Shown here: piece after piece, positions 1 to 9,089 of the stretch
How the letters are laid out: every line of letters starts with the position of its first letter
Numbering within the stretch: the stretch's first letter is position 1
NCBI GenBank assembly: GCA_949297275.1
Contig: CASFQR010000005.1
Location: forward strand, 1-52,704
Length of the DNA stretch: 52,704 nt
Origin: an uncultured bacterium
Lineage (GTDB): Bacteria > Bacillota_I > Bacilli_A > RFN20 > CAG-826
Direction: 5' to 3'
Translations under genes and position numbers: made by a program
The notes under the pieces: model-generated
What the model was told of the DNA's origin: nothing
The model's database searches: none
The model's input: the letters and a program-made list of their open reading frames with translations, nothing else

Positions 1-1
1 A

Positions 2-112
<111 letters not shown>

Positions 113-130
113 ATAATTTAATTTTATAAG

Positions 131-166
131 AAAAAGTCGTTAGGGTTTAAACTTAACGACTTTTTT
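131..166. terminator. Bidirectional Rho-independent terminator
   Basis: The arms GTCGTTA (136-142) and TAACGAC (154-160) pair perfectly. They are extended by an A-run on the left (131-135) and a T-run on the right (161-166). The structure lies between two convergent genes, so it can end transcription of both the clipped rightward gene and the leftward adenosine deaminase gene. Confidence 0.85.
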
Positions 167-181
167 ATTATTCCATTAATT

Positions 182-1177
182 TTATAAAGAATTAACAAAA
201 TCGATTAAAGCAATTTTCTCTTCTTTTGATAAAAAACTCGCGGAGATAGAATTTAAAGTTATTTGATATAAATCATCTTCTGATAAACCCATTTTTACTA
301 GATTATAATATTCTTTCTTTAAGGTCGTTTGACTCACTGTCATATTATCAGTATTAATAGTGACTTTCACCCCAGCTTTTAATAAAGGCAAAACTGGAAC
401 TTCACTTAAAGAATTAAAAGCATGGGTATCGATATTGCTCGTTGGGCAAATTTCTAAATAGACATTATCTCTTCTTAAATGGTCGATTGTATCAATTGAT
501 TCAATGGCTTTAACTCCGTGACCTATTCTTTGCGGATGATAACGCATAATATAATCGATGGCTGAATGATTAGTTGATTCACCAGAGTGACAAGTAAAAG
601 GTAAACCTAAGGCATTAACATATTCAAATAAGCCATCAAGATCTTTATTAGAATATTTTGTTTCATCACCAGCAATATCAATAGCGACCACGCCCTTACC
701 TAAATATTTTTTAGCTAAATCAGCAGTTAAGAGATTTTCTTTATAATGATAATTACGCATCATGCATAAGATTAAATTACATTTTAAACCATATTTAATT
801 TTACCTTCTAAGATGGTGTCTAATAAGGCAATAACAACTTCTTCTTGGCATAAACCGCGTTTAGTGGATAGTTGAGGCGCCATACGGATTTCAACATATT
901 TTAAGCCTTGTTCCGCTAGGCGTTTAATTAAATCTAAAGTACAAATATGGATACCTTCTTTAGTTTGTAAGACGCGATTTGGAATGTCGAATTTAGTTAA
1001 ATAATCTGTTAAAGACGAACAACTTTCATCTACAGCTAAATATTTTTCTAATTCTTTTTCATCGTAGGTTGGTAATAACACATGATCCTTTTTTGCCGCT
1101 TCAATAAGAGCATGCGCGGATAAGGAGCCATCAAGATGAAGATGGAGATCAATAATTGCATATTTACTTAAATTCAT
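182..1177 (-). CDS. add: Adenosine deaminase
   Basis: This 331-residue cytosolic enzyme deaminates adenosine and deoxyadenosine to inosine and deoxyinosine in purine salvage. The zinc and catalytic residues of the family are all visible: HLHLDGS at 12-18 (H12, H14), CHSGE at 196-200 (H197, E200), RIGHG (H220) and NTDN (D277). Length is typical. The ATG at 1175-1177 has an AGGAAA ribosome site just upstream. The gene stands alone on the minus strand, divergent from the peptidase gene and convergent with the clipped gene. A TATAAT box on the minus strand at 1196-1201 is its likely -10 element. Family assignment is secure; preference for adenosine over adenine or another purine is inferred. Confidence 0.93.
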   Translation of the reverse strand: MNLSKYAIIDLHLHLDGSLSAHALIEAAKKDHVLLPTYDEKELEKYLAVDESCSSLTDYLTKFDIPNRVLQTKEGIHICTLDLIKRLAEQGLKYVEIRMAPQLSTKRGLCQEEVVIALLDTILEGKIKYGLKCNLILCMMRNYHYKENLLTADLAKKYLGKGVVAIDIAGDETKYSNKDLDGLFEYVNALGLPFTCHSGESTNHSAIDYIMRYHPQRIGHGVKAIESIDTIDHLRRDNVYLEICPTSNIDTHAFNSLSEVPVLPLLKAGVKVTINTDNMTVSQTTLKKEYYNLVKMGLSEDDLYQITLNSISASFLSKEEKIALIDFVNSL

Positions 1178-1195
1178 AATAATTTCCTCGCGTTA

Positions 1196-1201
1196 ATTAT
1201 A
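1196..1201 (-). promoter_or_regulatory. Candidate -10 box for add
   Basis: The minus strand reads TATAAT here, 18 bases before the add start codon, which leaves room for the AGGAAA ribosome site in the leader. No good -35 hexamer is seen 16-18 bases further upstream. Confidence 0.4.
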
Positions 1202-1313
1202 ACAATTTTAATAGGGAATTTTGAATAAAATTATTCCTAGACAAAAGATTATCATTTTACTATCTTAAAAAAATAATAGTGATAAAATAGGACTTGGAAA
1301 GTAGGTAAAAGTA

Positions 1314-2642
1314 ATGCAAGAAATTACAACTAAACAATTAAAAGAATTTAAAAAAGATTATTTAAAGGATGAAAAGAATAAGATTATTCGTCACGCTTTA
1401 AGTAAATGTGATATTAATGATGTTGCTTATAGTCTTGATGATCGTGCCTCGATGGATTTTAAATTTGATTTAGAAATTAAAACTTTGCCAGTGACCAATC
1501 AAAAGGCGAGTGGTCGCTGCTGGTTATTTGCCGCGACCAATTTATTAAGAGAAAAGATGGCTAAAGATTTAAATTTAGAAAACTTTGAATTATCACAAAG
1601 CTTTTTAGCGTTCTATGATAAGTTAGAAAAAACCAATTATGTATTAGAAGCTATCATTGAAAATATTGATGCTGATTATGATGATCGTACCTTAACATTT
1701 TTATTAGAAAGTGCGACGGGTGATGGTGGACAATGGGACATGTTTGTTTCTTTAGTGAATAAATATGGTTTAATGCCTAAAAAAGCCTTTGATGAAACAT
1801 TCACTTCTTCTAGCACGCGAATAATTAATTCTTTAATTAATAATGAAATTCGTAAATTCGCCGCAAAAATGAAATATTTTAAAGAAAAAGGTGGTATGAC
1901 TTTAGTCGAAAGTGAAAAGGATGATTTATTAAAAAGAGTTTATAATGCTCTAAGTAATGCCTATGGTATTATTCCAGATAAATTTAATTTTGAATATGTC
2001 AATAAAGATGGTCAATATTTTTTAGAAAAAGATTTGACCCCCATTATGTTTAAAGAGAAATATATTGGAAATTATTTAGATGATTTTGTCTCACTAATTG
2101 ACGCTCCTACAAAAGATAAACCTTTAAATAAAACCTATACTGTTAAATATTTAGGTAATGTCGTAAATGGTAAAAGAGTTACCCATCTTAATGTTGGGAT
2201 TAAGCGCTTAAAAGAATTAGTTATCAAACAATTAAGAGATGGTGAAATTGTTTGGTTTGGTAGTGATGTTTCAAATTATGGTGATCGTAAAAATGGTATT
2301 TGGGATGATCGTTATTTTGATTATCAATCGCTCTTAGATTTAGATCATAAACTTGATAAAGGTCTCGCTCTTGATTATCGTTTATCGCAGATGTCACATG
2401 CGATGTGCATTACTGGTGTTGGGTTTTTAGATCGTGAGCCAATTAAATGGAAAATTGAAAATTCTTGGGGCGATGAAAATGGTCAAAAAGGCTATTATAT
2501 TATGTCAAGTTCGTGGTTTGATCGTTATACCTATCAAGCTGTTGTTCATAAAAAATATTTAAATGAAGTGGAACTTAAAGCTTTAGAGGAAGAACCGATT
2601 ATTTTAAAACCATGGGACCCAATGGGTTCTTTAGCCCATTAA
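1314..2642 (+). CDS. pepC: Aminopeptidase C (bleomycin-hydrolase family, peptidase C1B)
   Basis: A 442-residue cytosolic cysteine aminopeptidase of the papain-like C1B family; relatives form hexameric barrels that trim peptides from the N terminus. The catalytic Cys is C69 in QKASGRCW, the catalytic His is H362 in SHAMCITG, and the Asn is N383 in IENSWGDENG. All three are in the expected order and spacing. Length matches the family (about 440-450). The ATG at 1314 follows a weak purine-rich site (GTAGGT at about 1301-1306). It lies 136 bases from the divergent add start, so the two probably have separate promoters. The role is amino acid supply from imported peptides; it may also tolerate bleomycin-like substrates, which the sequence cannot show. 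Confidence 0.93.
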   Translation: MQEITTKQLKEFKKDYLKDEKNKIIRHALSKCDINDVAYSLDDRASMDFKFDLEIKTLPVTNQKASGRCWLFAATNLLREKMAKDLNLENFELSQSFLAFYDKLEKTNYVLEAIIENIDADYDDRTLTFLLESATGDGGQWDMFVSLVNKYGLMPKKAFDETFTSSSTRIINSLINNEIRKFAAKMKYFKEKGGMTLVESEKDDLLKRVYNALSNAYGIIPDKFNFEYVNKDGQYFLEKDLTPIMFKEKYIGNYLDDFVSLIDAPTKDKPLNKTYTVKYLGNVVNGKRVTHLNVGIKRLKELVIKQLRDGEIVWFGSDVSNYGDRKNGIWDDRYFDYQSLLDLDHKLDKGLALDYRLSQMSHAMCITGVGFLDREPIKWKIENSWGDENGQKGYYIMSSSWFDRYTYQAVVHKKYLNEVELKALEEEPIILKPWDPMGSLAH

Positions 2643-2643
2643 T

Positions 2644-3843
2644 TTATTTAGCGGGTTTTTGAACATAGTCGCGGAATTTTAGCATTTCCGCTTTAGTTAA
2701 AAATTTAGCCATGTAATAAGTATCACCTAAATCATCTGATAAGATATAGGGATAGCGGCCCTCTTTACAAATATTATTATGATATTTTTCTAAAATTTGA
2801 TTATGTGAATAATAATAGTTTTTGTTATCTCTTCTAGAGGCACAGCCAGCATAATATTTTTGATGTTCTAAATATTCATAGGTGCGATCAAAGGCTAATG
2901 AGTCGGCCCAGATTTTATAAATATTAACTGAACGCGCGTAATTAATTAAATCGGGAGTATAGCCGCCTGGGGCTCTTAAGTTTGCCTCTAAGGCTACGAT
3001 ATCATTCTTCTTCCCTAAGCCAGCTATATCGCTATCTAATTTAAAAAATTCAATATGAAAAAAGCGATTTTGAATCGAGAAGGCTTTAACAACATTGCGG
3101 CCAATTTTATCTAATTCTTTTGGAATAGAAGGCGCACAATAATAAAACATATCCCCGTTAGTGTGAACAATTTCAGATATTGAAGGCGGGAAATGTTCAT
3201 TATCAGCAAAGATAACTTCGGCTTTAGAATTTGAAACACCATCATAAGAGATGATTTCACCATGAACATATTGTTCAACAATATAATCAACCCCTTGTGG
3301 TTTTGTTTTGATGAAATTTTGTAATTCTGCATTATTGTTTATTTTATACGAGCCATGCGCTCCAACCCCGATATCTGGTTTTGCAAAGAGGGGATAGCCA
3401 ACTTCTTTGCTAAATGCATTAATTTCTTTTTTATTATCGTCGGTGATAACGATAAATTTAGCAACTTTAACACCGGCTTTTAAAAAGCATTCTTTCATTT
3501 TTGATTTGCGTTGATAGCGATCAATATCACTTAAACGCATACCATTAATGTTAAAAGCGTCTCTTAGACGCGCATCTTGTCTAAGCCAATATTCATTATT
3601 AGATTCTAAATATTCAATCGGGCCATATTTTGCTGAGAAAAACGCCAGGGCTTGATAAACTTCGTTAAAGTTTTCTAAATTGCAGCGATAATATTCTGTT
3701 AGATTTTGCTTTAATTCATAACGTAATTCATCATAACTCGCGTCGCCGACGCCTAAAACATTAAAGCCGTTTTCTTTTAAGGCTCTGACGAACATATAGT
3801 ATGTCTCAGGAAAATTTGGGGATATAAAAATAAAATTTCTCAT
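2644..3843 (-). CDS. ATP-grasp domain protein, substrate unknown
   Basis: About 399 residues. The N-terminal third has a Rossmann-like preATP-grasp pattern (FIFISPNFPETYYMF near the start). The central and C-terminal parts have ATP-grasp features: FAKPDIGVGAHGSYK as the glycine-rich nucleotide loop, VEQYVHGE, FHIEFF, and ALEANLRAPGG with the metal-binding Glu and Asn. Such enzymes ligate a carboxylate to an amine or thiol using ATP. The substrate cannot be read from sequence. An in-frame ATG exists nine codons upstream, but it overlaps the promoter hexamers; the ATG at 3841-3843 lies 6 nt after a -10 box and is the more likely start, giving a leaderless mRNA. The stop is one base from that of the convergent pepC. 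It could be a carbamoyl-phosphate-synthase-like or peptide-ligase-like enzyme. Confidence 0.75.
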   Translation of the reverse strand: MRNFIFISPNFPETYYMFVRALKENGFNVLGVGDASYDELRYELKQNLTEYYRCNLENFNEVYQALAFFSAKYGPIEYLESNNEYWLRQDARLRDAFNINGMRLSDIDRYQRKSKMKECFLKAGVKVAKFIVITDDNKKEINAFSKEVGYPLFAKPDIGVGAHGSYKINNNAELQNFIKTKPQGVDYIVEQYVHGEIISYDGVSNSKAEVIFADNEHFPPSISEIVHTNGDMFYYCAPSIPKELDKIGRNVVKAFSIQNRFFHIEFFKLDSDIAGLGKKNDIVALEANLRAPGGYTPDLINYARSVNIYKIWADSLAFDRTYEYLEHQKYYAGCASRRDNKNYYYSHNQILEKYHNNICKEGRYPYILSDDLGDTYYMAKFLTKAEMLKFRDYVQKPAK

Positions 3844-3849
3844 AAAATA

Positions 3850-3877
3850 AATATAATACAATTTTGACAATTTTCAA
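3850..3877 (-). promoter_or_regulatory. Leaderless promoter of the ATP-grasp gene
   Basis: On the minus strand TTGAAA (3872-3877) and TATATT (3850-3855) are separated by 16 bases, and the -10 box ends 6 bases before the ATG at 3843. There is no Shine-Dalgarno sequence. The predicted transcription start is the start codon itself. The 17-base core at 3845-3861 is repeated exactly at 12405-12421 in front of another minus-strand gene. Confidence 0.6.
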
Positions 3878-3909
3878 TTATCATTGATGTATTTTCGGGC
3901 TAGATAATT

Positions 3910-3924
3910 TCTCTTTGCAAGAGA
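3910..3924. repeat. Short perfect inverted repeat upstream of the membrane protein gene
   Basis: TCTCTT (3910-3915) and AAGAGA (3919-3924) are perfect complements with a three-base centre, 38 bases before the start at 3963. It could be an operator half-site pair or chance in AT-rich DNA. Confidence 0.3.
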
Positions 3925-3962
3925 ATAATTAAAATGTCAAAATAAAAAAGAGGAGAAAAGAT

Positions 3963-4979
3963 ATGACCAAAGCCTTGCTAAAGTTTGAGCGCAGCAATTT
4001 AAAGCCATTTTTTGCATCTTTAATCGTTTTATTTTCGAGTCTGCTTACTGTCATTGAAACATTTATTAATCTAAGAGCTTATGGCAGTATAGCAACATTA
4101 TTTTCTAATTTTGATGGGTTTAGATTTTTTTCCATTCTTTATGTTTATTTAGTATTTATTTCTTCTTTAATAACTTTTATTTTGTTATTTGTAAAAAAAT
4201 GCCCACTTATTTTGCTTTATCTGAATGCGATATTTTTAGCAGTTATCCCGACATTTTGGTGTTTAAATGAAGCTATTTATAATGATTCATTGCCTGAAGA
4301 TGGTTTATTGTATGAAGAAACATATTTTAAAACTTATTCCTTCCTCTTAATTCTATTTGATGTCGTTTTAGTTTTTGCATCTAGTTTTGGTTCTATATTA
4401 GCTACCAATTTATTAAAAGAAAATAATTCATATCCTAAAGAAAGTACCTATCGTGTATTAGCTACACTTCCCGTTATAATTATGTCCTTACCTGCCTTAG
4501 TTTCCTTTACTTTCTTTATTCCACCTTTTGATCCAGGCTATACTGTTTCGACCGAACATGTAGCTTTTCCCATCACTTTAGTTATTATTTACGCTTATTT
4601 CTTTTTATATCATCTTTTTAATAAATCAAAACGCCTATCTAAGATATTAAAGATTATTTTGCCCCTAATTACGATGGTTGTCTTTGTTGGTTTAATAGCT
4701 GTTCTATGTATCATTGTATTATTTATTGGAATTGCTATTACTAATAATACTACTGATAGCACGACCGCAACATCTATTGGTGAAGCTGTGGGGGAAGTAG
4801 TTGGAGGAACTATTACTAATCTTGCATTAATGCTTGTCGGCGTAGTTATTATTTTAATTGCTACTTTCCATTTAACTTTCCCTTTAGCGTTTTTAGGCGC
4901 AATTTTTGCCTACGATGCTTTTGGTTATAAAAAGAAAGATAATAGCGAAATAAAAGATCATCCTACTATTGAAACTTAA
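3963..4979 (+). CDS. Polytopic membrane protein of unknown function
   Basis: 338 residues with about eight hydrophobic stretches that look membrane-spanning (roughly residues 16-36, 56-77, 80-97, 124-148, 167-187, 200-217, 228-256 and 277-310). Between the last two is a Thr/Ser/Asn-rich loop followed by a Gly/Val-rich helix (GEAVGEVVGGT), and the C-terminal tail is lysine-rich and probably cytoplasmic. I recognise no family motif or catalytic residues. The start has a good AGGAG site (AAGAGGAGAA before 3963). It is a single gene between a leftward ATP-grasp gene and gpmA. The sequence supports only an integral membrane location. Confidence 0.75.
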   Translation: MTKALLKFERSNLKPFFASLIVLFSSLLTVIETFINLRAYGSIATLFSNFDGFRFFSILYVYLVFISSLITFILLFVKKCPLILLYLNAIFLAVIPTFWCLNEAIYNDSLPEDGLLYEETYFKTYSFLLILFDVVLVFASSFGSILATNLLKENNSYPKESTYRVLATLPVIIMSLPALVSFTFFIPPFDPGYTVSTEHVAFPITLVIIYAYFFLYHLFNKSKRLSKILKIILPLITMVVFVGLIAVLCIIVLFIGIAITNNTTDSTTATSIGEAVGEVVGGTITNLALMLVGVVIILIATFHLTFPLAFLGAIFAYDAFGYKKKDNSEIKDHPTIET

Positions 4980-5056
4980 AACGCTCTAAATAAATAATTT
5001 ATTATTTAAAATTAATTTTTTTAATGCTATCATCTATCTAGAAAAGGAGATAAAAA

Positions 5057-5803
5057 ATGCATAAATTAGTTCTCATTCGTCATGGTGAATCAGAGTGGAA
5101 TAAACTCAATTTATTTACCGGATGGACCGATGTTGATTTAAGCCTAAAGGGCGTTGAAGAAGCTCGTCGTGCGGGTAAAACGCTTTTAAAAGAAGGTTTT
5201 GATTTTGATATTGTTTATACTTCATTATTAAAAAGGGCGATTCATACAATGAATAATGTTTTATTTGAACTTGATCGCGAATGGTTACCGGTGATTAAAT
5301 CTTGGCGTTTAAATGAACGTCATTATGGGGCCTTACAAGGTTTAAATAAAGCTGAAACCGCTGAAAAATATGGTGAAGATCAAGTAAAAGTTTGGCGACG
5401 TAGTTATGATGTACCTCCACCAGCGCTTCAAGAAGATGATCCGCGTAACCCTGCCCTACAAGCGCAATTTAGAGATGTTCCGAAAGATGAACTTCCTTTA
5501 AATGAATCGCTTAAAGATACGGTCGCCCGGGCGGTACCTTACTACGAAAAAGTTATTCGTGTAGCGATGGAAGAAGGTAAACGCGTCTTAGTAGTTGCCC
5601 ATGGTAATTCCCTACGAGCCCTTGTTAAATATTTTGACAAGATGAGCGATGATGAAATTGTCGGAGTTAATATTCCTACCGGCGTTCCTTTAGTGTATGA
5701 ATTTGATGATGATTTCAAAGTTCTTAAACATTATTATTTAATGGATGAAGAAGAACTTAAAAAGGAAATGGAAGCTGTCGCTAATCAAGGAAAAGCAAAA
5801 TAA
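5057..5803 (+). CDS. gpmA: 2,3-bisphosphoglycerate-dependent phosphoglycerate mutase
   Basis: This 248-residue glycolytic enzyme interconverts 3- and 2-phosphoglycerate in the cytosol. The phosphohistidine motif RHGESEW starts at residue 8 (H9), followed by the family stretch [11 protein letters not shown], the acid-base region [12 protein letters not shown], and the second histidine H182 in [11 protein letters not shown]. Length and motif order match the cofactor-dependent class. An AAGGAG site precedes the ATG at 5057, and a strong terminator follows, so this is a single-gene unit. Confidence 0.96.
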   Translation: MHKLVLIRHGESEWNKLNLFTGWTDVDLSLKGVEEARRAGKTLLKEGFDFDIVYTSLLKRAIHTMNNVLFELDREWLPVIKSWRLNERHYGALQGLNKAETAEKYGEDQVKVWRRSYDVPPPALQEDDPRNPALQAQFRDVPKDELPLNESLKDTVARAVPYYEKVIRVAMEEGKRVLVVAHGNSLRALVKYFDKMSDDEIVGVNIPTGVPLVYEFDDDFKVLKHYYLMDEEELKKEMEAVANQGKAK

Positions 5804-5819
5804 TTTATTTCTTTAACAA

Positions 5820-5848
5820 AAAAACAACCGCTATTTGCGGTTGTTTTT
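5820..5848. terminator. Bidirectional terminator after gpmA / fucO
   Basis: The arms AACAACCGC (5823-5831) and GCGGTTGTT (5837-5845) pair around a TATTT loop and are flanked by an A-run on the left and a T-run on the right. The structure sits between the convergent gpmA and fucO genes and can serve both. Confidence 0.88.
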
Positions 5849-5865
5849 ATTATAAACGCTGATTT

Positions 5866-7011
5866 TTACATTAATTTTAAGAATAATTCTTTAATTTCTT
5901 CAACGCTGGTATCACGCGGATTACCTGGGCGACATGCATCTGCATATGCTGAAGTCGCTAAGAAATCTAAATCTTCTTTTTTGACGATGCTCTTTAAATC
6001 AGAAGGAATACCAACATCTCTAGCTAAATCTCTTACGGCATCGCAAGCGGCTTTACGATATTCTTCTTGCGTCATTTTTTCGACACCTTTAACACCCATG
6101 GCGATAGCAATATCTTTATATTTGGTGCCAGTAGCAGGGGCATTATATTCCATTACTGTTGGTAATAATATCGCATTAGCGACGCCATGAGGTGTATCAT
6201 ATTTAGCACCTAATGTATGGGCCATGGAGTGAACAATACCTAAACCAACATTTGAGAAACCCATCCCTGCAATGTATTGGCCTAATGCCATTTCTTCGCG
6301 AGCGTGTTTTTCATTTTGAACTGCTCCGCGTAAATTTTTTGAAATGATTTCAATGGCTTTAAGGTGGAACATATCTGTCATTTCCCAAGCGGCTTTAGTG
6401 ATATAGCCTTCAATCGCGTGTGTTAAAGCATCCATGCCTGTTGAGGCGGTTAATCCGCGTGGCATTGTTGCCATCATTTCTGGATCAATAAAGGCGACAA
6501 CTGGGATATCGTGAGTATCGACACAAACGAATTTGCGTTCCTTTTCGACATCGGTAATGACATAATTAATTGTTACTTCAGCAGCGGTGCCCGCAGTTGT
6601 TGGAACAGCAAAGATAGGTTTTGAAGGATTCTTAGTAGGAGCGACACCTTCTAAAGAGCGCACATCCTTAAATTCTGGGTTATTAGCAATAATACCAATC
6701 GCTTTAGCGGTATCAATAGCAGAGCCGCCACCAACGGCAATTAAATAATCAGCCTCCGCTGCGTTAAAAGCTTCATAACCCGCTAAAACATTTTCAATCG
6801 TGGGATTAGCTTTGACCTTTGAAAAGATTTCATAGGATAATTTGGCTTCATCAAGTAATGTTGTTACTTTGTTTGTTACACCAAAAGTTAATAAATCGGG
6901 ATCGGTACAGACTAAGGCCTTTTTAAATCCGCGATTTTTGGCTTCAGTAACAATTTCTTGAATTGCACCTGCTCCATGATAACTAGTTTCATTTAATACA
7001 ATACGATTCAT
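5866..7011 (-). CDS. fucO: Lactaldehyde reductase / 1,2-propanediol dehydrogenase (iron-dependent alcohol dehydrogenase)
   Basis: 381 residues, very like Escherichia coli FucO along its whole length, with shared stretches such as IIANNPEFKDVRSLEG, TTAGTAAEVTINYVITD and MALGQYIAGMGFSNVGLG. Residues matching the iron ligands are D194, H198, H261 and H275, and GGGS near 95 binds NAD. FucO-type enzymes reduce L-lactaldehyde to 1,2-propanediol with NADH, and also act on other short aldehydes. The ATG at 7009-7011 has an AAGGAG site in front; the GTG five codons upstream would swallow that site and is rejected. It follows an aldehyde dehydrogenase gene after 17 bases, so both are probably cotranscribed. 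No fuculose or rhamnulose aldolase is nearby, so general redox balancing is also possible. Confidence 0.9.
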   Translation of the reverse strand: MNRIVLNETSYHGAGAIQEIVTEAKNRGFKKALVCTDPDLLTFGVTNKVTTLLDEAKLSYEIFSKVKANPTIENVLAGYEAFNAAEADYLIAVGGGSAIDTAKAIGIIANNPEFKDVRSLEGVAPTKNPSKPIFAVPTTAGTAAEVTINYVITDVEKERKFVCVDTHDIPVVAFIDPEMMATMPRGLTASTGMDALTHAIEGYITKAAWEMTDMFHLKAIEIISKNLRGAVQNEKHAREEMALGQYIAGMGFSNVGLGIVHSMAHTLGAKYDTPHGVANAILLPTVMEYNAPATGTKYKDIAIAMGVKGVEKMTQEEYRKAACDAVRDLARDVGIPSDLKSIVKKEDLDFLATSAYADACRPGNPRDTSVEEIKELFLKLM

Positions 7012-7028
7012 ATGTTCTCCTTTCACAA

Positions 7029-8399
7029 TTAGTTTTTAATTTTGCTTAACCATTTAAGCATATTATAAGAAGTGTTGCGATAAGGAGGATATTTGACATT
7101 TAATTCCGTCTTTCCTTTCATCAAGACACTTTTTTGGTGAGAAAATGTTTCATAGCTCTTCTTGCCATGATAGGCCCCGTACCCACTTAAACCAACACCA
7201 CCAAAAGGTAAATTTTCATTTGTTAAGTGCATGATGGTATCATTGATACATCCGCCGCCATAACTAACGCTTTTCATGACTTCCTTGGCCTTCTTTTTGT
7301 TCTTAGAAAAATAATAAAAGGCAAGAGGTTTTTCTTTGTCTTTTAATAAATTAATCACTTCATTTAAATTAGTAAATTCCAAGATTGGCATCACGGGGCC
7401 AAAAATCTCTTCACTCATGATTTTATCATCCCAAGTAACATGGTCTAAAACAATTGGTTCAACTAGGCGATTATCTGACTTTTGCCCGATGATAATTTTT
7501 TCTTCATCAACTAAGGACATCACCTTATTTAAGTGCTTTTCATTAATTAAATATGGGAAATTTGCGGTGATTTTATGATTTTGGTCATAATAAAATTGTT
7601 TAATATATTCTTTAACATAATGAATAAATTGATCGTGAATTTTTTGGTGGACATAAATAAAATCGGGGGCAACACATGTTTGTCCAGCATTAAGATATTT
7701 TCCCCAAACGATTCTTCGAGCAGCAATTTCTAAATCCGCATCCTCATCAACGATACAAGGGGATTTGCCACCTAGTTCTAAGGTAACAGGCGTTAAATAT
7801 CGATTAGCTTTTTCTAAGACTAATTTTCCAACTGTTACTCCACCTGTGAAAAAAATATAATCAAAGCGCTCTTCTAATAGTTGTTGGTTTTGTTCGCGAC
7901 CACCTAAAACTACTTTGATTAATCTTTCGTCAAAATGTGATAAGAGTTCGTTGATAGTTTCTGAGACATTTTTGCAATAACTACCAGGCTTTACAACAAC
8001 TGTATTACCGGAGGCTAAAGCACCGACAAGGGGCTCTAACGCTAATTGGAAAGGATAATTCCAGGGTGCCATAACTAAAACTACACCATAAGGTTCATTT
8101 ATAAGATATCCTTTGGAAGGAAAATTAATGAGACTAGTTTTAACCCTTTTAGGTTTAGATAATTTCTTTAAATGTTTAATCATGTATTTGATATCTTCTA
8201 AAACCAAATAAATTTCAGTTGATAAAACATCGAAAGGACATTTATTGTAATCTTTTTTAAAAGCTTCATTAAATTTTGGTAAATATTCTTTAATTAAAGC
8301 TTCTAATTTTTTTAGATTGTTAAGGCGTTCATCAATATTAAGGGTGGCGCCGCTTTTAAAATATTTTCTTTGATTAATGACTATTTGATGGATATCCAT
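7029..8399 (-). CDS. Aldehyde dehydrogenase, class 3-like (NAD(P)-dependent)
   Basis: 456 residues, the short form typical of class 3 aldehyde dehydrogenases. Motifs in order are VLVMAPWNYPFQLALEPL near 108-125, VVVKPGSY (cofactor), the nucleotide glycines FFTGG at 183-187, the general base E208 in TLELGGKSP, and the nucleophile C242 in NAGQTC. It oxidises aldehydes to acids or works with the neighbouring alcohol dehydrogenase to manage aldehydes formed in fermentation. It ends 17 bases before fucO and starts two bases from the end of the LRAT-domain gene, so the three leftward genes look like one operon. Membrane-linked fatty aldehydes are common substrates of this class, but the substrate here is unknown. 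Confidence 0.9.
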   Translation of the reverse strand: MDIHQIVINQRKYFKSGATLNIDERLNNLKKLEALIKEYLPKFNEAFKKDYNKCPFDVLSTEIYLVLEDIKYMIKHLKKLSKPKRVKTSLINFPSKGYLINEPYGVVLVMAPWNYPFQLALEPLVGALASGNTVVVKPGSYCKNVSETINELLSHFDERLIKVVLGGREQNQQLLEERFDYIFFTGGVTVGKLVLEKANRYLTPVTLELGGKSPCIVDEDADLEIAARRIVWGKYLNAGQTCVAPDFIYVHQKIHDQFIHYVKEYIKQFYYDQNHKITANFPYLINEKHLNKVMSLVDEEKIIIGQKSDNRLVEPIVLDHVTWDDKIMSEEIFGPVMPILEFTNLNEVINLLKDKEKPLAFYYFSKNKKKAKEVMKSVSYGGGCINDTIMHLTNENLPFGGVGLSGYGAYHGKKSYETFSHQKSVLMKGKTELNVKYPPYRNTSYNMLKWLSKIKN

Positions 8400-8400
8400 A

Positions 8401-9060
8401 TTATTTTAAGCTCCCTCCGCATTTGCGACAAAATAAGTCGCCCTCTTGAGCCTTATTACCACACTTAGGGCAAAAAGATGCGACTTCACTCACTTCGTTC
8501 ATTTTAATTTCTTTAATTGGTTGATTTGCAATTAATTTTTCATTTTTAGTTTCTTCTTTTACTCTTTTACCAAATTTTTTCTCTTTAAAGAAATTGATAG
8601 CAGATGTTGTTAAATCAACGGCTTTTACTGAGATATCGGCTCCCATTTGTCCAAATTTATGAATTTGGTGAGAATCACCACGACCATAGACACACCAAGT
8701 GGCAAAATGTTCGCAATTATTCATTACGAAATTATATTTACCAGTTACGACTTCGGATTTACCAACATTATCTAACGCTCTTTGGACAACTTGTTCAGGA
8801 GTAAATTTTCTTCTAGTCTCATCTATAACTTGAATTTTTAAGGGATCACCACGCAAAAAATCTTCTAAACTCGTCTTGCGAATTTGAACATTTTTAGGAT
8901 TATTGACATCATCACCAACTGGCCCAGAAAAGTGCACTACCTGATTATCACCAACATAAATTCCATAATGAATATAGATAGCATTTTTTCTTTGAACAGC
9001 TAAAATATCGCCTTTTTCCGGCTTTTTATTTTCATAAAATAAGGGGTTATTTTTATCCAT
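8401..9060 (-). CDS. LRAT-like (NlpC/P60-fold) domain protein with C-terminal zinc ribbon
   Basis: 219 residues from the ATG at 9058-9060. Residues about 14-120 look like an LRAT/H-rev107-type papain-fold domain: H31 in IHYGIYVGD, H43 in VVHFSGP, and the presumed nucleophile C116 in NNCEHFA. Proteins of this fold act as acyltransferases or thiol hydrolases on lipids. After a charged linker, the C terminus has a short zinc ribbon with C197, C200, C211 and C214 (CPKC and CRKC). No signal peptide or membrane segment is present. An upstream in-frame ATG overlaps the TATAAT box and is rejected; the start chosen follows that box by 7 nt, so the transcript is probably leaderless. The gene leads the aldehyde dehydrogenase/fucO group. 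Substrate unknown. Confidence 0.75.
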   Translation of the reverse strand: MDKNNPLFYENKKPEKGDILAVQRKNAIYIHYGIYVGDNQVVHFSGPVGDDVNNPKNVQIRKTSLEDFLRGDPLKIQVIDETRRKFTPEQVVQRALDNVGKSEVVTGKYNFVMNNCEHFATWCVYGRGDSHQIHKFGQMGADISVKAVDLTTSAINFFKEKKFGKRVKEETKNEKLIANQPIKEIKMNEVSEVASFCPKCGNKAQEGDLFCRKCGGSLK

Positions 9061-9067
9061 ATATTTA

Positions 9068-9073
9068 ATTATA
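9068..9073 (-). promoter_or_regulatory. Leaderless -10 box of the LRAT-domain gene
   Basis: The minus strand reads TATAAT, with 7 bases between it and the ATG at 9060 and no ribosome binding site. The divergent promoter of the HAD gene lies within the same 65-bp intergenic region. Confidence 0.6.
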
Positions 9074-9089
9074 CACAATAATATTTTTA

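Noticed and set aside
4990-5010. Terminator after the polytopic membrane protein gene
   Set aside because: The inverted repeat is only A and T with a two-base centre, too weak to call in AT-rich DNA.
8604-8804. Open frame on the plus strand opposite the LRAT-domain gene
   Set aside because: It has no ribosome site or promoter and lies wholly within a well-supported gene; the same holds for other antisense frames in the ribosomal cluster.
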